Shown: piece after piece, positions 50,148-63,075 of the stretch
Position numbering within the stretch: the stretch's first letter is position 1
How the letters are laid out: the number at the start of each line of letters is the position of its first letter
Source of the DNA: Leuctra nigra
Taxonomy: Eukaryota; Arthropoda; Insecta; Plecoptera; Leuctridae
DNA length: 64,000 nucleotides
Assembly (NCBI GenBank): GCA_934045905.1
Contig: OW203765.1
Location: 21,453,409 to 21,517,408 of the forward strand
Direction: 5' to 3'
The notes under the pieces: model-generated
What the model was told of the DNA's origin: nothing
Database searches by the model: none
The model's input: the letters and a program-made list of their open reading frames with translations, nothing else
Position numbers and translations under genes: made by a program

Positions 50148-51515
50148 AATATGAATACAGTTTATTCGTTTGTAAATATAACACTCCAGCTCTCTCTTTG
50201 ATTATAGAATTTTAGAATTATAATCATTCACGTCTGTAAATTGACTGAAATATTGAATTGTTTTAAAATATATCCTGTTTCAATTAATTGTGTTTTAAGT
50301 AAAAGTTCTTCTAGTCAATATTGTTCTTAGGACGATTCAAAAGTGAACTGACGCAGTAGACATCTATTTTAATTAGAAATAAAAGCAGGGCGACATATTC
50401 CAGTAAGAAACACGTTCAATGTTAGAATTGTTAAATCATTATTTGTAGCGTAATGAATTATAAATTAATAACTAATAAGTACATAACCATACTCCAAGAA
50501 TTTCTGGAAATAGTTGTAGTATTTTCTCAAGAGTAAATTGCGTATTTTATGGAATTTAAACAAAAATTGCAAATTATTCCAATTTTGATTTCTTTCTATT
50601 TAATGGCGTAGTTGTATAAATCATCATTGTGTATATATTTGTATGTAACAACTGAACTGAACCAGTACTTATTAAGTTTAAGAATTGTTTAAGAATTTAG
50701 ATTTAACGTAAAACTGTGTTCATTTGATTGATCGATACTGTAGTTGGGAAATTACATAAGTTTCACTTTCAATCGAATCCCAAATATCCAACAGTTCACC
50801 AAACGTTGACAAGGGCACTATTATGTCTAACTTACCTTTCCTAAACGTCGAGTGGGTATATTAATTTTTTACTTAGGTATACTAGTTACGTAAAGTGTAT
50901 AATTTTTCATATAAACTGTTAAATATAAAAAATGCAAGATCTAAAAAACACAAATGGTCCATGTACAGAAGTTATCTTATTAATCGTACTGCTGTTCTTA
51001 CTCTGTTTTTAACCGTATAGATACTTATTGTTAGTATTTATTATAAATTTTAAATGTTTCATATATTATATTAGTTTAATATATTCTATGGATCGCTGTT
51101 TCTACATTCTGCCATTACCATCACCGTTATGCCAATCTATTTGTTTGCCCAGAGATGAGTAAAACAAGAGAAGGTACGACTGAATGTGAGTTGGAGTACT
51201 TTCTAATCAATTCTATAGGTCATCTAGACGAGGACGATAACAACATTGGTGACGGACAACTTTAGGCAAAGACGAAATGAATTCAGGAGAAATATCATCA
51301 AATGTAATCCTTTATACTCTTCTGGATGCTTAACTTTAAATGAAGTCTATTTTGCTGATGAATACTATTAAAAAGAATTTAAAGGTTTTTTATTAGTCTT
51401 AAATTACTCTTCAAGTTCCAAACTAAATAATGGAGGAGTACGAAAATCACTACAAAATATTGGACGGATGAAAAGTGAGATAAGATGTGAAATGTCGAGA
51501 ACAGAAATGTGATTA

Positions 51516-51521
51516 TTTATT
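51516..51521 (-). promoter_or_regulatory. Candidate polyadenylation signal for the kinase transcript
   Basis: TTTATT on the plus strand reads AATAAA on the minus strand, about 310 bp beyond the kinase stop. A second one lies at 51534-51539. They lie close to the candidate plus-strand signal, so the convergent transcripts may overlap. Confidence 0.25.
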
Positions 51522-51621
51522 TATTTACATATATTTATTGGAAGATCTCAGGCACGTGTATTTTATGTATGTGTGAGTTAAGTTTTGTACAGAAATATAT
51601 GTAGATTTAGAAGAAATTTCG

Positions 51622-51627
51622 AATAAA
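51622..51627 (+). promoter_or_regulatory. Candidate polyadenylation signal for the GPCR transcript
   Basis: AATAAA at this spot is followed within ~15 bp by a GT-rich stretch (TTGTGTATGTTGG), a typical downstream element. If used, the receptor 3' UTR would be about 3.3 kb. An earlier AATAAA occurs near 50377. Which is used cannot be told from DNA. Confidence 0.3.
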
Positions 51628-51828
51628 TATATTGTGTATGTTGGAACTTATTGCATGAGGTAGTATTTGCACAACATGCAATGGGATACATTAAAACAAA
51701 ACTATTTTGTGTAGATGTAGATGCTGTAAATATATTAATTTATCGTTAAAAAGTTCCACAGATCGTATGTTCTCTAGTTGTAACATGTGTAATAAATTCT
51801 GACAAATATATCACCGTCCATTATCAGT

Positions 51829-52437
51829 TTAAGCATGTGTAAAAATCTCCTTGTCAAAAAGTATCAGAAGTTTCTTGAACGCCTCAATGTACGCAGGCGC
51901 AAGAAACATCTTCCCAACTTCCGACTCATCTCCATCCCCGTCTCCTTGAACCAACTTATCAACATCCAAAGCTGAATCTCCATCCAGAAAGATCAGAGGC
52001 AGACAGGAACTTGCAGCTTGCAGCCCAAACAAACTCTTCTCACTTAACTTCTTGTTCAAACTCACCACCGTCTTCATATCATCTAATATCAGCCCCTCTT
52101 CGCCGTTGTCCTTAAGGACGCGACAGTACTCGGAATGGTAGAGATCCAGAAGCTTGTCCCAGGACGTTTCTCTGACGTGGACACTGGGACTGGTGCAGAA
52201 GAAGTACTGGAGGTCGAGAGCTGGTGAGCCGAGCCGGATCTCTTGGAAGTCGACTAGCTTGACGGCGTCTACAGTGGTGTTGGTGTAGTGGAACAGAGCA
52301 TTGTTCAGCCAAGGGTCGCCGTGGTTCAGGACCATGGTTTCTCCTGGTTGAGGCTTGACGAGTTCGATGATGTTGTGGAGAGTCAGGTGATGACGGATTT
52401 TAGCAGAGTAGCGCTCGTAGTCGGGCCAAGTGGAGAC
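51829..52437 (-). CDS. EcKinase-like exon 2 (catalytic)
   Basis: Acceptor CTTATCCGCAG, then VSTWPDYERYSAKIRHHL, a common family motif, followed by HGDPWLNN and KLVDFQEIRLGSPALDLQYF. Ends at TAA 51829-51831 after 202 residues. The 749-bp intron between the exons shows no recognisable extra exon. Confidence 0.9.
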   Translation of the reverse strand, partial: VSTWPDYERYSAKIRHHLTLHNIIELVKPQPGETMVLNHGDPWLNNALFHYTNTTVDAVKLVDFQEIRLGSPALDLQYFFCTSPSVHVRETSWDKLLDLYHSEYCRVLKDNGEEGLILDDMKTVVSLNKKLSEKSLFGLQAASSCLPLIFLDGDSALDVDKLVQGDGDGDESEVGKMFLAPAYIEAFKKLLILFDKEIFTHA

Positions 52438-53807
52438 CTGCGGATAAGTTATTGAATTTTGATCCGAAATAAAACAATAAATACCTACATTTCACAATAA
52501 TAAATTTTCGCTGCTAGTAATTTTCAGTTCTTATTCACTCGCCGGTAGTTTTACTAAATTCTGTGGCATAAAATTATTAATTCTGAAATTATTCACTTTA
52601 ATTTTGATGAAACTGACTAATACAATGTTATTTTTTTCGGTTGAGTAAAAATATTTGAAATTAGAATGTTCCCTTACATTTGGATATGAAATCAATATTG
52701 GGGTATGAACTTTCAAAAATAACATGTTCTCTTTTAAGACTTTTGAGTGAAGGCGCTAAGAAATGTAGGGAAGGTAAACGTTCATAAGTTCTTTATAGCC
52801 AAGAAATCAGTGTATTCAGAATTCCACTTCCCATGTCACTTTATTATATTTAGTAACTGATTTTAATTTGGTGTCTATATTCAAATCAATTTCAAAATTA
52901 ATTATCCTTCATAATATGCCACCAATTCTATTTTTTACAAAATATGCGATTAGTCTAAAATTCATAGTAGTATAAAGAAATGTGGCTGCTGCTTTTTTAA
53001 AGCTTCTTAAGCTTTTTTTTGCACACCAAATTTGTATGCTTCGCAAAAATAATGAACTTATAGGTATATAGTACTTTTTGGTAAACTTTTGTTCCAATTC
53101 CTGAAAAATTAAATTTGAACTTCTAGAATGTTGTTTTATAATGGAACTTCTCCAACACTTTTGAAACAGTGTCAGGGTCATCTTACCTCTTCCGCCAACG
53201 TCGTGAACATCGGCTGAAAGATGGCTGTCGTGGCCGGCAGAAAGTCCAGTGTATAAAACTTCTCCTTGTATTCTTGCAACACACTCGGACGTCGTTTGAT
53301 GTAGATGACAGATGCCGCATGCCAACGCGCAAGCGCCAGAACAACTAGCCGACAGTGATCATAATCCAGCCCTTCACTTCTTCTCTCCACCAACTTGAAT
53401 CCAGCCGCTTTGAGATCCTCCATCACGATCGTGTTCGGTCGACAAGATGGATACACCTTGGCCGAGAAGTCACCAAAATCACCGAGAAACTCCCGGAAAG
53501 CTGGCAAAGTTCTTTCGTACATCCCCGACTCCCTTTCGAACGTGCCGCACTCCAATACCAGTTCTCGCACGGTCTCGGATGTCGGTAGACTTTTGACGAC
53601 AAAATGGCGGGTGAATGAGGTGGCGCTGTCGTGGCAGTAGGCGGTGACGCGTTGAAGCTCGCTGGCGTAGTTCACCCCCTTGTCCACCGCAGCGCTTAGT
53701 TCGATCTTCTCCACAACCAGCGCAGGGTTGTTGGTTTGGTTTCGCAGAACATCTTCGATGAACTTCTTGTCGAGCCATGTTGATGATGTTTGTTCAATTT
53801 CATTCAT
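51829..53807 (-). CDS. EcKinase / CHK-like (DUF227-type) small-molecule kinase, two exons, 409 aa
   Basis: Minus-strand exons 53807-53187 and 52437-51829 join in phase 0 (donor GTAAGA, acceptor CGCAG) to give 207+202 = 409 residues, normal for the ecdysteroid-kinase-like family. Seen in order: an N-terminal lobe, IVMEDLKAAGFKLVERR at about 116-132 (hinge region), an LALARWHAAS helix, Brenner-type catalytic motif HGDPWLNN starting near residue 244, and the metal-binding VDFQ motif about 20 residues later. Family members phosphorylate hydroxylated small molecules such as ecdysteroids, or act in detoxification; the substrate here is unknown. All key residues are intact. It converges on the receptor gene. 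TTTCAG just before AGGTTAACGAAAAATG suggests an extra 5' UTR intron. Confidence 0.92.
53187..53807 (-). CDS. EcKinase-like exon 1
   Basis: The start ATG (its A at 53807) opens MNEIEQTSSTWLDKKFIEDVL. The exon runs to GCGGAAGAG followed by GTAAGATG in phase 0. It holds the N-lobe and the VMEDL hinge. The G+C content is much higher than that of the flanks. A possible splice acceptor lies only 13 bp before the ATG (exon border at 53820). Confidence 0.9.
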
Positions 53808-53830
53808 TTTTCGTTAACCTCTGAAATGTA
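53808..53830 (-). promoter_or_regulatory. Possible 5' UTR splice acceptor of the kinase gene
   Basis: On the minus strand, TTTAATTACATTTCAG precedes AGGTTAACGAAAA and the start ATG. This fits a leader intron ending at 53821. The matching donor and first exon are not identified. Confidence 0.4.
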
Positions 53831-54077
53831 ATTAAATTATTATATTTGGGATGAGGAATTCTTTGAATATCAGGGGGCTTACTTAATATCAATAATGGTG
53901 AAGTAGCATTGTTCTCCTAGTCCAAGGCCAGTCCCGCAATGTTATTGATATGTTTGTTTTATATCTGTTATTCATATCGTACGCACAGTTCAAAGTCCGA
54001 CTAATTTATGTGCTCAGAAGACAATATAAAAACTATTAGCCTTATTCACAACAGAGCAGATTTTCGTAGAGTGTTTT

Positions 54078-54370
54078 TTTGTGTCAGGGGCTTAACGTCG
54101 CACTGTTCTGCAGCGAGGCTAATGGCGACGGATGAATGATTATGATGATGATTGGGAGATGATGGTGAAGAGTAGGTATAATGATGGAAGGTGGGAAGGA
54201 GGCGGTCGTGGCCTATAAGTAGGGTACCTTCCCAGCATTTGCCTGTCGACTGAGGGAATACCACGGAAAAAAACAGTCAGGAAGGACGGCCGCGGGGATC
54301 GAATCCGGACCTCCGAAATACAAGTTCAGAGCGTTACCACTCAGCCATACATGTTCCGTTCGTAGAGTGT
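54078..54370 (-). mobile_element. tRNA-derived SINE, family 3, near full length
   Basis: On the minus strand: a tRNA-like head (A box TGGCTGAGTGGTAACGC, B box GGATTCGATCC, about 54350-54288), a ~170-bp body, and a 3' end GCAGAACAGTGCGACGTTAA followed by GCCCCTGACACAAAAAAA. It is the reference copy for the fragments at 4465, 50094 and 56660. It lies 270 bp upstream of the kinase start. Confidence 0.7.
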
Positions 54371-56659
54371 TGTGTTTTATCTCGGGGTGTACGCAAATTA
54401 AAGGTTATAATTGAGGAGCTAACTTTCAAATCGCAACTTGTCCAAAAAAATACAATTTGAGTTTGAGATTGCATTATATGTATTAAGTCGTGTTCTATTG
54501 ATGACACAATAAAATAACTTCAAACCCTCAATGTTGCCAGTAAAAAAGTGCTACCTAGTTCAAATGGGTAATTATTTCAAATAGCGACTTGACCTCGTTC
54601 TCCTTGCATCAAACTGCAATGTGTCCACTTCAACACTTGACGATCTCGACTAACAATCAGTATCAATCTGTAATAGTTGACATATTTAGAGATAATACTA
54701 GAAAAAAATTAAATGGTGATAAAAATTACAGAAATTATAGTCGGATTTATTCATCCTATACGGATGAAAATAGATTAAAAGCATTTTTTTAAAATTTTTA
54801 ATTGTAAAATTACCTAATTAATTTAATATTAAATTATAGTTTAATATTTATTATGTCAATATTTAACATATATTTATTATATAATCTTAAATATAATATT
54901 AAATATTTAATAATTTAATATAAAATTATTTAAAATAAATAAATAAATTTAATACATTTTAAAATAAATATTTTAATTTATAAATTTTATTTTAATTTTA
55001 AAAGTGGTGTTTGTGCACAAACGTGTTGTCCCAAATATACCAAATAGTAGATTTTTGGACCAGTTAGATATATTTCACGTATAAGTGAAATATGCAAAGA
55101 AACAATATCTACAAATCTGTACAGATGTCCATTTGATCGATTTTGCGTTGCACACTTTTGGAATCATGTAAAGTCTTATCAATTGCAATTTGACTGAAGT
55201 CAACAAATACAGTTATATTGAAGTATTCTCGTACAAATTTACTAATGTCAACGTTACAAAAAATTATGGACTAAAGACAGAATAACTGGATGGTCACAAC
55301 ATTTACATAACTGCATTACAGAAGTTATAAAATAAACATACGAGAATCGTATCCCTCGATCAGTACTTGCACCAATCCGTCAATCGTTCATCCGTCACCA
55401 TTAGCGTATAGTTGCATAGCATTCATTGCGACTAAATACACTAAAAATCAAGCGAAGTCCTGATAATTATTGTTGTGTTAAATGACGTCAGACTTAAGAA
55501 TATCATAAATGCTATTGAGATAAGATAGCCCCCCCCCCTCCCCGGCACGACGTGTTTAGGTAACGGCGTGTAATATTCCGGTCAAAGGAACCACGGCCCT
55601 TATCAGTGTGATGTCGATAAGACTTTTTTAAACTATGCTGTTCTAGCGAACCTTATACATTTATCAATAGCTATACGGGACTATTTCCTTGACAAGAAGC
55701 ACAATGCTTCCACCGAAACCATAGCCGAAATCTTGTGTTACATCTTACGATTGAAATGCTAAGCAAATGAAATACTTTAAAAATACTTCAATTTCCATGG
55801 TTATTTTATTCTTCAATTATACTTTTGGCCTGCCTCAACGAAGACAGAATAAGCATAATCAGTCAACCAAGCTGTGACTTCGACAAAGTGCAAGAAAAGT
55901 GGCAACAGGTTATTTAGTTACCCACCTAGTTTATAATTTTTATCCATGGTGTTCAAATGTAACTTTATTATCTTGTTTATTGATATTTTTAGAATCTTTG
56001 TACAGTGCGATACCTGAATAGTCAATTTGTAATTTGTTTTCTTCCATTTAATTTTTCAAACATCCTGAAGAAGTCCTGTGAAACAGGACGAAATATTGGA
56101 TTATCTAATAATAAATAAGTTCACGTAGAAGATCAAAGAATTGTCTTTTTTATCAATTATACTTTCTTAAAAAAGGTGACACATGAATGATTATTATGAT
56201 AAAGAGACGATGAACAGAATGAAGACGGTGAGAAGGTAGCGATGAAGAGGAACCCTCCCATCATTTGCCTCTCGACTGAGAGAAACAACGTTAACCTTCA
56301 GGAAGGAAGGAAGGATAGCATTGCCTGGAATGATATATAAATGTTAAGCTTGAAAGGCCCCGGTTTGTTGGAAGAAGGGAAGGGGAATGCGTGTTGGAAG
56401 AGAGAAGGGCAAGAACAGATGTAGGAAAATATTCGTTTGTGAACAGAGGCATAAGAGAGTGGAATGGATTAAAGCTGAGGGAATGTCCAAGTAATGTAGT
56501 TTTAATGAGGTAATTATAAAAATAATTTTTATATTGCTTTTTTACCTTCTCACACTCTTTACTAGAAAATAGTTTGTTATATTTTGTATGTTATATATTT
56601 AATCCATTATAAGTACCTATCATTGTTAGTTTGTAAGGCTCTACCACCTGTCCAATGCT

Positions 56660-56815
56660 GCAATTTGTAGAATTAAACTGAATGTCGCCATTAGCCTCAC
56701 TGCAGAACAGTGCGACGTTAAGCCCCAGACAAAAAAAATGAATGAATGAATGAAGGACGGCCACAGGAATCGAACCCGGGCCACTGGAGTGCAATACCAG
56801 AGCGTATATTCATTT
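56660..56815. mobile_element. Rearranged family-3 SINE fragment
   Basis: GTCGCCATTAGCCTCACTGC through ACGTTAAGCCCCAGAC is plus-sense 3' end, then (GAAT)n and a separate reversed tRNA-like B box (GGAATCGAACCCGGGCC). A further body-like fragment (CCCATCATTTGCCTCTCGAC, AGGAAGGAAGGA) lies at 56160-56335. Confidence 0.55.
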
Positions 56816-57330
56816 AAAATTGTCGAAGATATTTCCAATTATATAAAATAGTAATGATGACGCTAAATATTACTGTATATGGTAAATAAATTTGCGATAT
56901 TTCCTTATGGAATTATAAATAATATGGTTTTTATATATTGTAAATTATAATGGTGACTATTTTTTATGATCCTAATGGCAATGCTGCATAATGTAGTAGA
57001 TATTGTACTTTTGTCAATAGTGGGAAGTGAAAAGTAAACAGCTGCAAGCAATAAAAAGCGTTCCATATTAATTAATGAAAATAAATAATAGACAATGAAA
57101 TAAACACCACAGGAACAGCAGCTGTCGTTCTGTTAGGATAGCCACCCTAACTAGTGAATGAATGTGTGAGCGAGGATGCGCTCCTGTATATTTGGAATGT
57201 CAGGGGAGGTGTGCCATGAGAGGGGAGAGGTTCAGGGTTCAATGTTCAGGGGAGAGGGTGCAATGTGGTGGTAGTTTCGCCAGCCAGCCAGCAAGTCAGT
57301 CTTACTTAGGCTGTCGCTACCATCCAGGGG

Positions 57331-57450
57331 CCCTATTCTAGAACTTTAAAATACCCAATTCTGATGGAATTCGATTTCATTCAATGTTAATCCTTATGGC
57401 CGTGACCGGATTCCATCAGAATGGAATTGAGAAAACGTTCTAGAATAGGG
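57331..57450. mobile_element. 120-bp MITE with CCCTATTCTAGAAC ends
   Basis: CCCTATTCTAGAAC on the left pairs with GTTCTAGAATAGGG on the right, and the inner CAATTCTGATGGAATTC pairs with ATTCCATCAGAATGGAATTG. It could fold fully. Confidence 0.75.
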
Positions 57451-60400
57451 AATTATCCCTATTATTTTTTTCATTTTTTTTGGTAATTTTTAAGATATTT
57501 TTAAAATATAATAATTATAGTTTTTTGTAACCTAGGGTAGCTGGAATTTTAGCAGCTGTTCCACCACTAGTCGTTTTGTATGCACTTTTATTCAATTGAC
57601 TGATTTCTTTGAAATCTCTCAAAGAATTTCTTTGATTTCTTTGAATTCTTTGACGTCAGCGATTTGACAAAACATAATCACAAAAATAATAGAACATAAA
57701 AAACTGAGTAATTCAATTTGACAGTCTAAAACGAATGACAGTTTGAATAGCACAACACGTGCTCTTGATATACACGTCTAACTATACATCCTAATTGAGG
57801 TTAGGTTCCCACATTTCACATCAAAACAAACATGTCCATCGGAAGCCAGCTTCATCTTTATTCTTCTCAACAAGGTCCAGATACTTACAAGTTGTAGACA
57901 ACAGATAGAAGCAGTTTGATCACGCACACACTACACACAACCTATCTCTAAACTAGGTTTCACATTACTGACACGGTAAACCGAGCGCCGCTCACTCACT
58001 ATCTGTAGTAGACAGTCCACACGCTCACGGTTACAAGAACAATACATGCTGGCGACATGCCTCGCTAACGAATGTCAATTGAACCGACGGTTTTTCATCG
58101 AATGGATCAAGCAGATGCTAATGGTATGTTAGAGATTTGTCAATGACATTGAGTAGTATATATAGCGTGACCGAAACTCGAGGAGCCTTGAATTTGTTGA
58201 TGGCATTGGAGCTAAGAACACGTCAGCGATTTCATAGGGATATTTATAAAAAAAATATAATTATTTAATTAAGAGTGTCTTTTTTTGCTCGTTTGCTAGG
58301 AGCTATGTTTTTCATCGGGTTTGCTGATGCCACTTGGAAACATTTTCTGATTGATTAAAGAGATAAAATGTTCCATTTTGTAAATATTTTGTACAAATTC
58401 TCGGCAAATTGACTGGACATATTAATATGTTTATATAATTACACATTTTGTCAAGTATTCACCTTGATCACATTGATCAATTGCAAATCGTTCTTTACAA
58501 CCCAAAGTACAAGCAACACACACACAGATAAATTTTCATGCAATACAAAGGCAATACAATTGATCAATTATATAACTAGTTCTAGAAACAGTACAACCAT
58601 AAGTTATGATAAAATGTCTTACAATTATTAGAAGTTACGTTAAAACTGAGGCCGATAGCAGATACATGACATAATAAATATTGAGTAGGTAAATAGACAA
58701 TTCACTCATCAAGTAGATATTGATATCAATTGACAAGATCAGAGGTATTTGTAGATTCTCTGCAGCTATTTTATAAAAGCTGTAAGCTATAACATTCTAG
58801 GCCTACTGATAAACGTAATACCGTTCGTATTTAGATTAATCTCTTACATGATTTATAATTTATTAAAACATGATGTAGGGATTTTAGATTAGTGTAAAAA
58901 ATATTTGAAATTATATTTATATAATGAATATTGAATATACTTATTATATATTTGAAATTATATTATATTTACACATTTAAGATTAAATTAAAAAGCCTGA
59001 TGCTCAATTGAATTAAGGTTTATGGTTTAAGATATAGTGATTGTCATAACAGAGTCCAGTGCACAATTTCACGAGATTATTTAACCATGATAAAATTAAA
59101 TAATTGATCGAACAATGATATGGAAACAAAATATGAGCAACTAGGCACAAATATCACATTAAAATGCTTCCAATGGCTTAATTCAGAATACTTTTCAGTT
59201 TCCCGCATGAATTTGACTTTGACAACCCTGCTCTCTTCTGATTAGTGATTGGTTCGTCATAAGGTGAAATAGTGTTTTGCAATAAGAAATGGATTTAGTT
59301 GATTTCTTATTTCAGCTTGCCTTAAAGTTTTAAACCATAAACCTTGTGACGCTTGTGACAGTTGTGCATGATAACGTTTCATCACGTTGCATCATCACCT
59401 TTCATTTCTCTTAAACACTAAACACTAATCACTATACCTTAAACAATAAACTTTAATTCAATTGTGCATCAAGCTTAAGTGGAAATAGCTTTGAGGAAAT
59501 TCATGCATTCTGCATAAAATAACAAAATAGTCTGAAATATATTAATCAATAAATTCTATAGTACAGTGAACATGAACACAACTTGACTATATCATGATGA
59601 TAATGTTCAACTAACTTCTATTTCACTCAACTGGAAAACACTTCAATAGCAACTCTCCTTACATTTTATTTAAATTTAAAAATGTGGCAAAATTAATCAT
59701 TAAACAATCTATTTTTACTTTCACTATAATCTTTAATTTGAAAGTAAATTGCATGTTGAAAGATCGACTACGATTTAGACGGGAAAAATGGATCATGACG
59801 GCAATGTGGACTCTGGAGTAGGCAGAAATGTTATGAGCAACCAGAGCCATCTTGATACATTGTGTACCTCAGAGGTATAAGGGCCGAAGTCCGATTTAAT
59901 GATTCTTTATGGAGCTTAAACGCCAGTAATTCTGCCTTTATCCAATCAATTAACATGCTTTATTGTCAGAGAATACTTCATAACAGTATTTTATTGGCAT
60001 CAGTCAAATGGCAATTGATAAAGCTTGATTTCAATATGATTACATCACTCTAAAAGAGTGAAACTCAAAATCAATAAAATGGTTTTCGGGCCTTCTACCT
60101 TTGAGGTATACAGATATTTTTACTTTGGCTGCATCTTGTACTCTCCTGACTTGTTTCGTTCACATTTTGAATACTCACAGAATCTTTTTAAACTACGCGA
60201 TTGATTTGCTCATCAACATCATCAATGTACTTTCAATAGGGTTCGTTTTAATCAATTCCATTTCTGTAGAGAGTTCCCTCCAATGGGTTTGAGTTGTGAC
60301 TGTGTTTATATGAAGACAAATCAAGAGCATAATGTATAACTAAATTCTAATAATTAACTGGAATGTTCCAGTAATCTTTAAAAACGCTTTCATAGAGCTG

Positions 60401-61084
60401 GTCTGATTGCATTGATTCAGATCTTAATCATAAGTTATATACCAGTCGTGTCTAGTTTCTGAAATAATTTGAGATAAAAATCAGTGGTCTCTCAAAGTAA
60501 TATTTTGGAGACTAAGTAAAATTATAATTTTTGGACTGATCGAAGATGATTTTTTATCGATATATTATTTGTGCACCAGTGATTTCCTAATGAAGGTGTA
60601 TAAACCAAAGACGAACAGTAATATAAAAAATTATACAAATAGTAGACTTCCTATATTAAATTTTTTCACACTCTAATTACAAGAAATTATTTAGTAGTTA
60701 AATTCCACAGATTAGTTTACAGGAAATAATATAGGAATTTTATATTAAAACGGCTATAAAATTATGTAAAATGTATAACAAAGTAAAAAATCATTACATT
60801 TTCTCTAAGCCGGCGATCAGACCAGCTACAATTAAAACAGTACAATACAAAACAACGTTTAACTCTAAACTTCTAAACACAAATATAGTTCTTTGTCTTC
60901 CGTTCTCCAAACATGTCCAATGTTTTGAAACATGAACTATGCCAGCGTTCAGTACAGCGACCTTCATGTGCAGTGACGTAAGCAACACAAACATTACGAG
61001 ACACGAGTACATCCTGCGTTGTTCAGAATGTATCTCATTCAAAGAGTCATCCACGTCAAACAATCATCCATGTTTCTGTCGCTT

Positions 61085-62331
61085 GCCTGCACTTGCACTG
61101 CACCGATGACGTAGTCGTTGAGTATGGTGATAGGCGACATGACATAGTGGGACGAAGCTCTACCACTAGAGTCTGCCTGCACTTGCACTGCACCGATTAC
61201 GTAGTCGTTGAGTATGGTGATAGGCGACATGACATAGTGGCACGAAGCTCTACCACTATAGTCTGCCTGCACTTGCACTGCACCGATGACGTAGTCGTTG
61301 AGTATGGTGATAGGCGACATGACATAGTGGCACGAAGCTCTACCACTATAGTCTGCCTGCACTTGCACTGCACCGATGACGTAGTCGTTGAGTATGGTGA
61401 TAGGCGACATGACATAGTGGCACGAAGCTCTACCACTAGAGTCTGCCTGCACTTGCACTGCACCGATGACGTAGTCGTTGAGTATGGTGATAGGCGACAT
61501 GACATAGTGGCACGAAGCTCTACCACTATAGTCTGCCTGCACTTGCACTGCACCGATGACGTAGTCGTTGAGTATGGTGATAGGCGACATGACATAGTGG
61601 CACGAAGCTCTACCACTAGAGTCTGCCTGCACTTGCACTGCACCGATGACGTAGTCGTTGAGTATGGTGATAGGCGACATGACATAGTGGCACGAAGCTC
61701 TACCACTAGAGTCTGCCTGCACTTGCACTGCACCGATGACGTAGTCGTTGAGTATGGTGATAGGCGACATGACATAGTGGGACGAAGCTCTACCACTAGA
61801 GTCTGCCTGCACTTGCACTGCACCGATGACGTAGTCGTTGAGTATGGTGATAGGCGACATGACATAGTGGGACGAAGCTCTACCACTAGAGTCTGCCTGC
61901 ACTTGCACTGCACCGATGACGTAGTCGTTGAGTATGGTGATAGGCGACATGACATAGTGGCACGAAGCTCTACCACTAGAGTCTGCCTGCACTTGCACTG
62001 CACCGATGACGTAGTCGTTGAGTATGGTGATAGGCGACATGACATAGTGGCACGAAGCTCTACCACTAGAGTCTGCCTGCACTTGCACTGCACCGATGAC
62101 GTAGTCGTTGAGTATGGTGATAGGCGACATGACATAGTGGCACGAAGCTCTACCACTATAGTCTGCCTGCACTTGCACTGCACCGATGACGTAGTCGTTG
62201 AGTATGGTGATAGGCGACATGACATAGTGGCACGAAGCTCTACCACTATAGTCTGCCTGCACTTGCACTGCACCGATGACGTAGTCGTTGAGTATGGTGA
62301 TAGGCGACATGACATAGTGGCACGAAGCTCG
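61085..62331. repeat. 90-bp minisatellite, 14 units
   Basis: Exactly 90-bp units differ at very few sites (CACGAAG/GACGAAG, ACTAGAG/ACTATAG, one GATGAC/GATTAC). Since 90 is divisible by three, frames stay open on both strands (about 419-423 codons), giving repeats such as MSPITILNDYVIGAVQVQ on the minus strand. No flanking exon, signal peptide or known domain supports translation. I treat it as non-coding. Confidence 0.93.
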
Positions 62332-63075
62332 GGGAAGCGGAATAGCGCCTAATGGAATAACGCCTAATTTGGAATAATGTCTAAAATACCGTTAGATGTT
62401 ATTACAATGGAATAACGTCTAAAGAGTTTTAGGCGTTATTCCACATGAAATTGTCAATTTAAAATTAGATGTTGTTCCACTGGCATAACGTCTAAAATAA
62501 ATTTAGAGATTATTCCAGTGGAATAAGCACTAATATGAAATTAGACGTTGTTCCTATGGAATAACGCCTAAAATAAAATTAGACTTTAATCAAGGTCAAA
62601 AAGATGATTAGGTTCGCGAATAATGTAATACCGCCTAATTTGGAATAATGTCTAAAATGCCGTTAGATGTTATTCCGATGGAATAACGTATAAAGTGTTT
62701 TAGGCGTTATTCCACATTAAATTGTCGTTTTAAAATTAGATGTTGTTCCACTGGAATAATGACTAAAATAAAATTAGATATTATTCCAATGGAATAACAG
62801 CTAAAATGAAATTAGACGTTGTTCCAATGGATTAACATCTAAAATAAAATTAGATGTAGTTCCAGTGAAATAATGCCTAAAACATTATAAGGTATTTTTC
62901 TGTTGGAATAACGACTAAAAGGGAATTAGTCGTTGTTCCAATGGAATAACATATAAAATAAAATTAGATGATATTCCAGTGGAATAACGTCTAAATTATT
63001 ATATGGTATTTCTCTCTTCGAATGACGACTCCAAGTTAAATAGTCCTTGTTCCAATGGAATAACGTCTAGATGTA
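62332..63075. repeat. Array of degenerate palindromic GGAATAACGTCTAA repeats
   Basis: Alternating GGAATAACGYCTAAA and TTAGRYGTTATTCCA clauses, each pair separated by a few A/T bases, form some 15-20 imperfect hairpins. A ~300-bp higher-order unit repeats (the clause TAATTTGGAATAATGTCTAAA at about 62365 and 62637). It starts immediately at the end of the minisatellite. Confidence 0.8.

Larger units (their letters stand above)
54371..61084. other. Intergenic, AT-rich, no supported gene
   Basis: Besides the SINE fragments at 56160-56815 and the MITE at 57331, I see only short unsupported frames. 54800-55000 is almost pure A/T. 57840-58100 is richer in GC but has no frame or promoter element I can defend. 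Confidence 0.5.

Noticed and set aside
61039..62352. Repeat-protein gene in the minisatellite
   Set aside because: Frames are open on both strands only because the unit is 90 bp; there is no splice context or domain.
62332..63075. CRISPR-like array
   Set aside because: The repeats are degenerate, without regular unique spacers, and the genome is eukaryotic.
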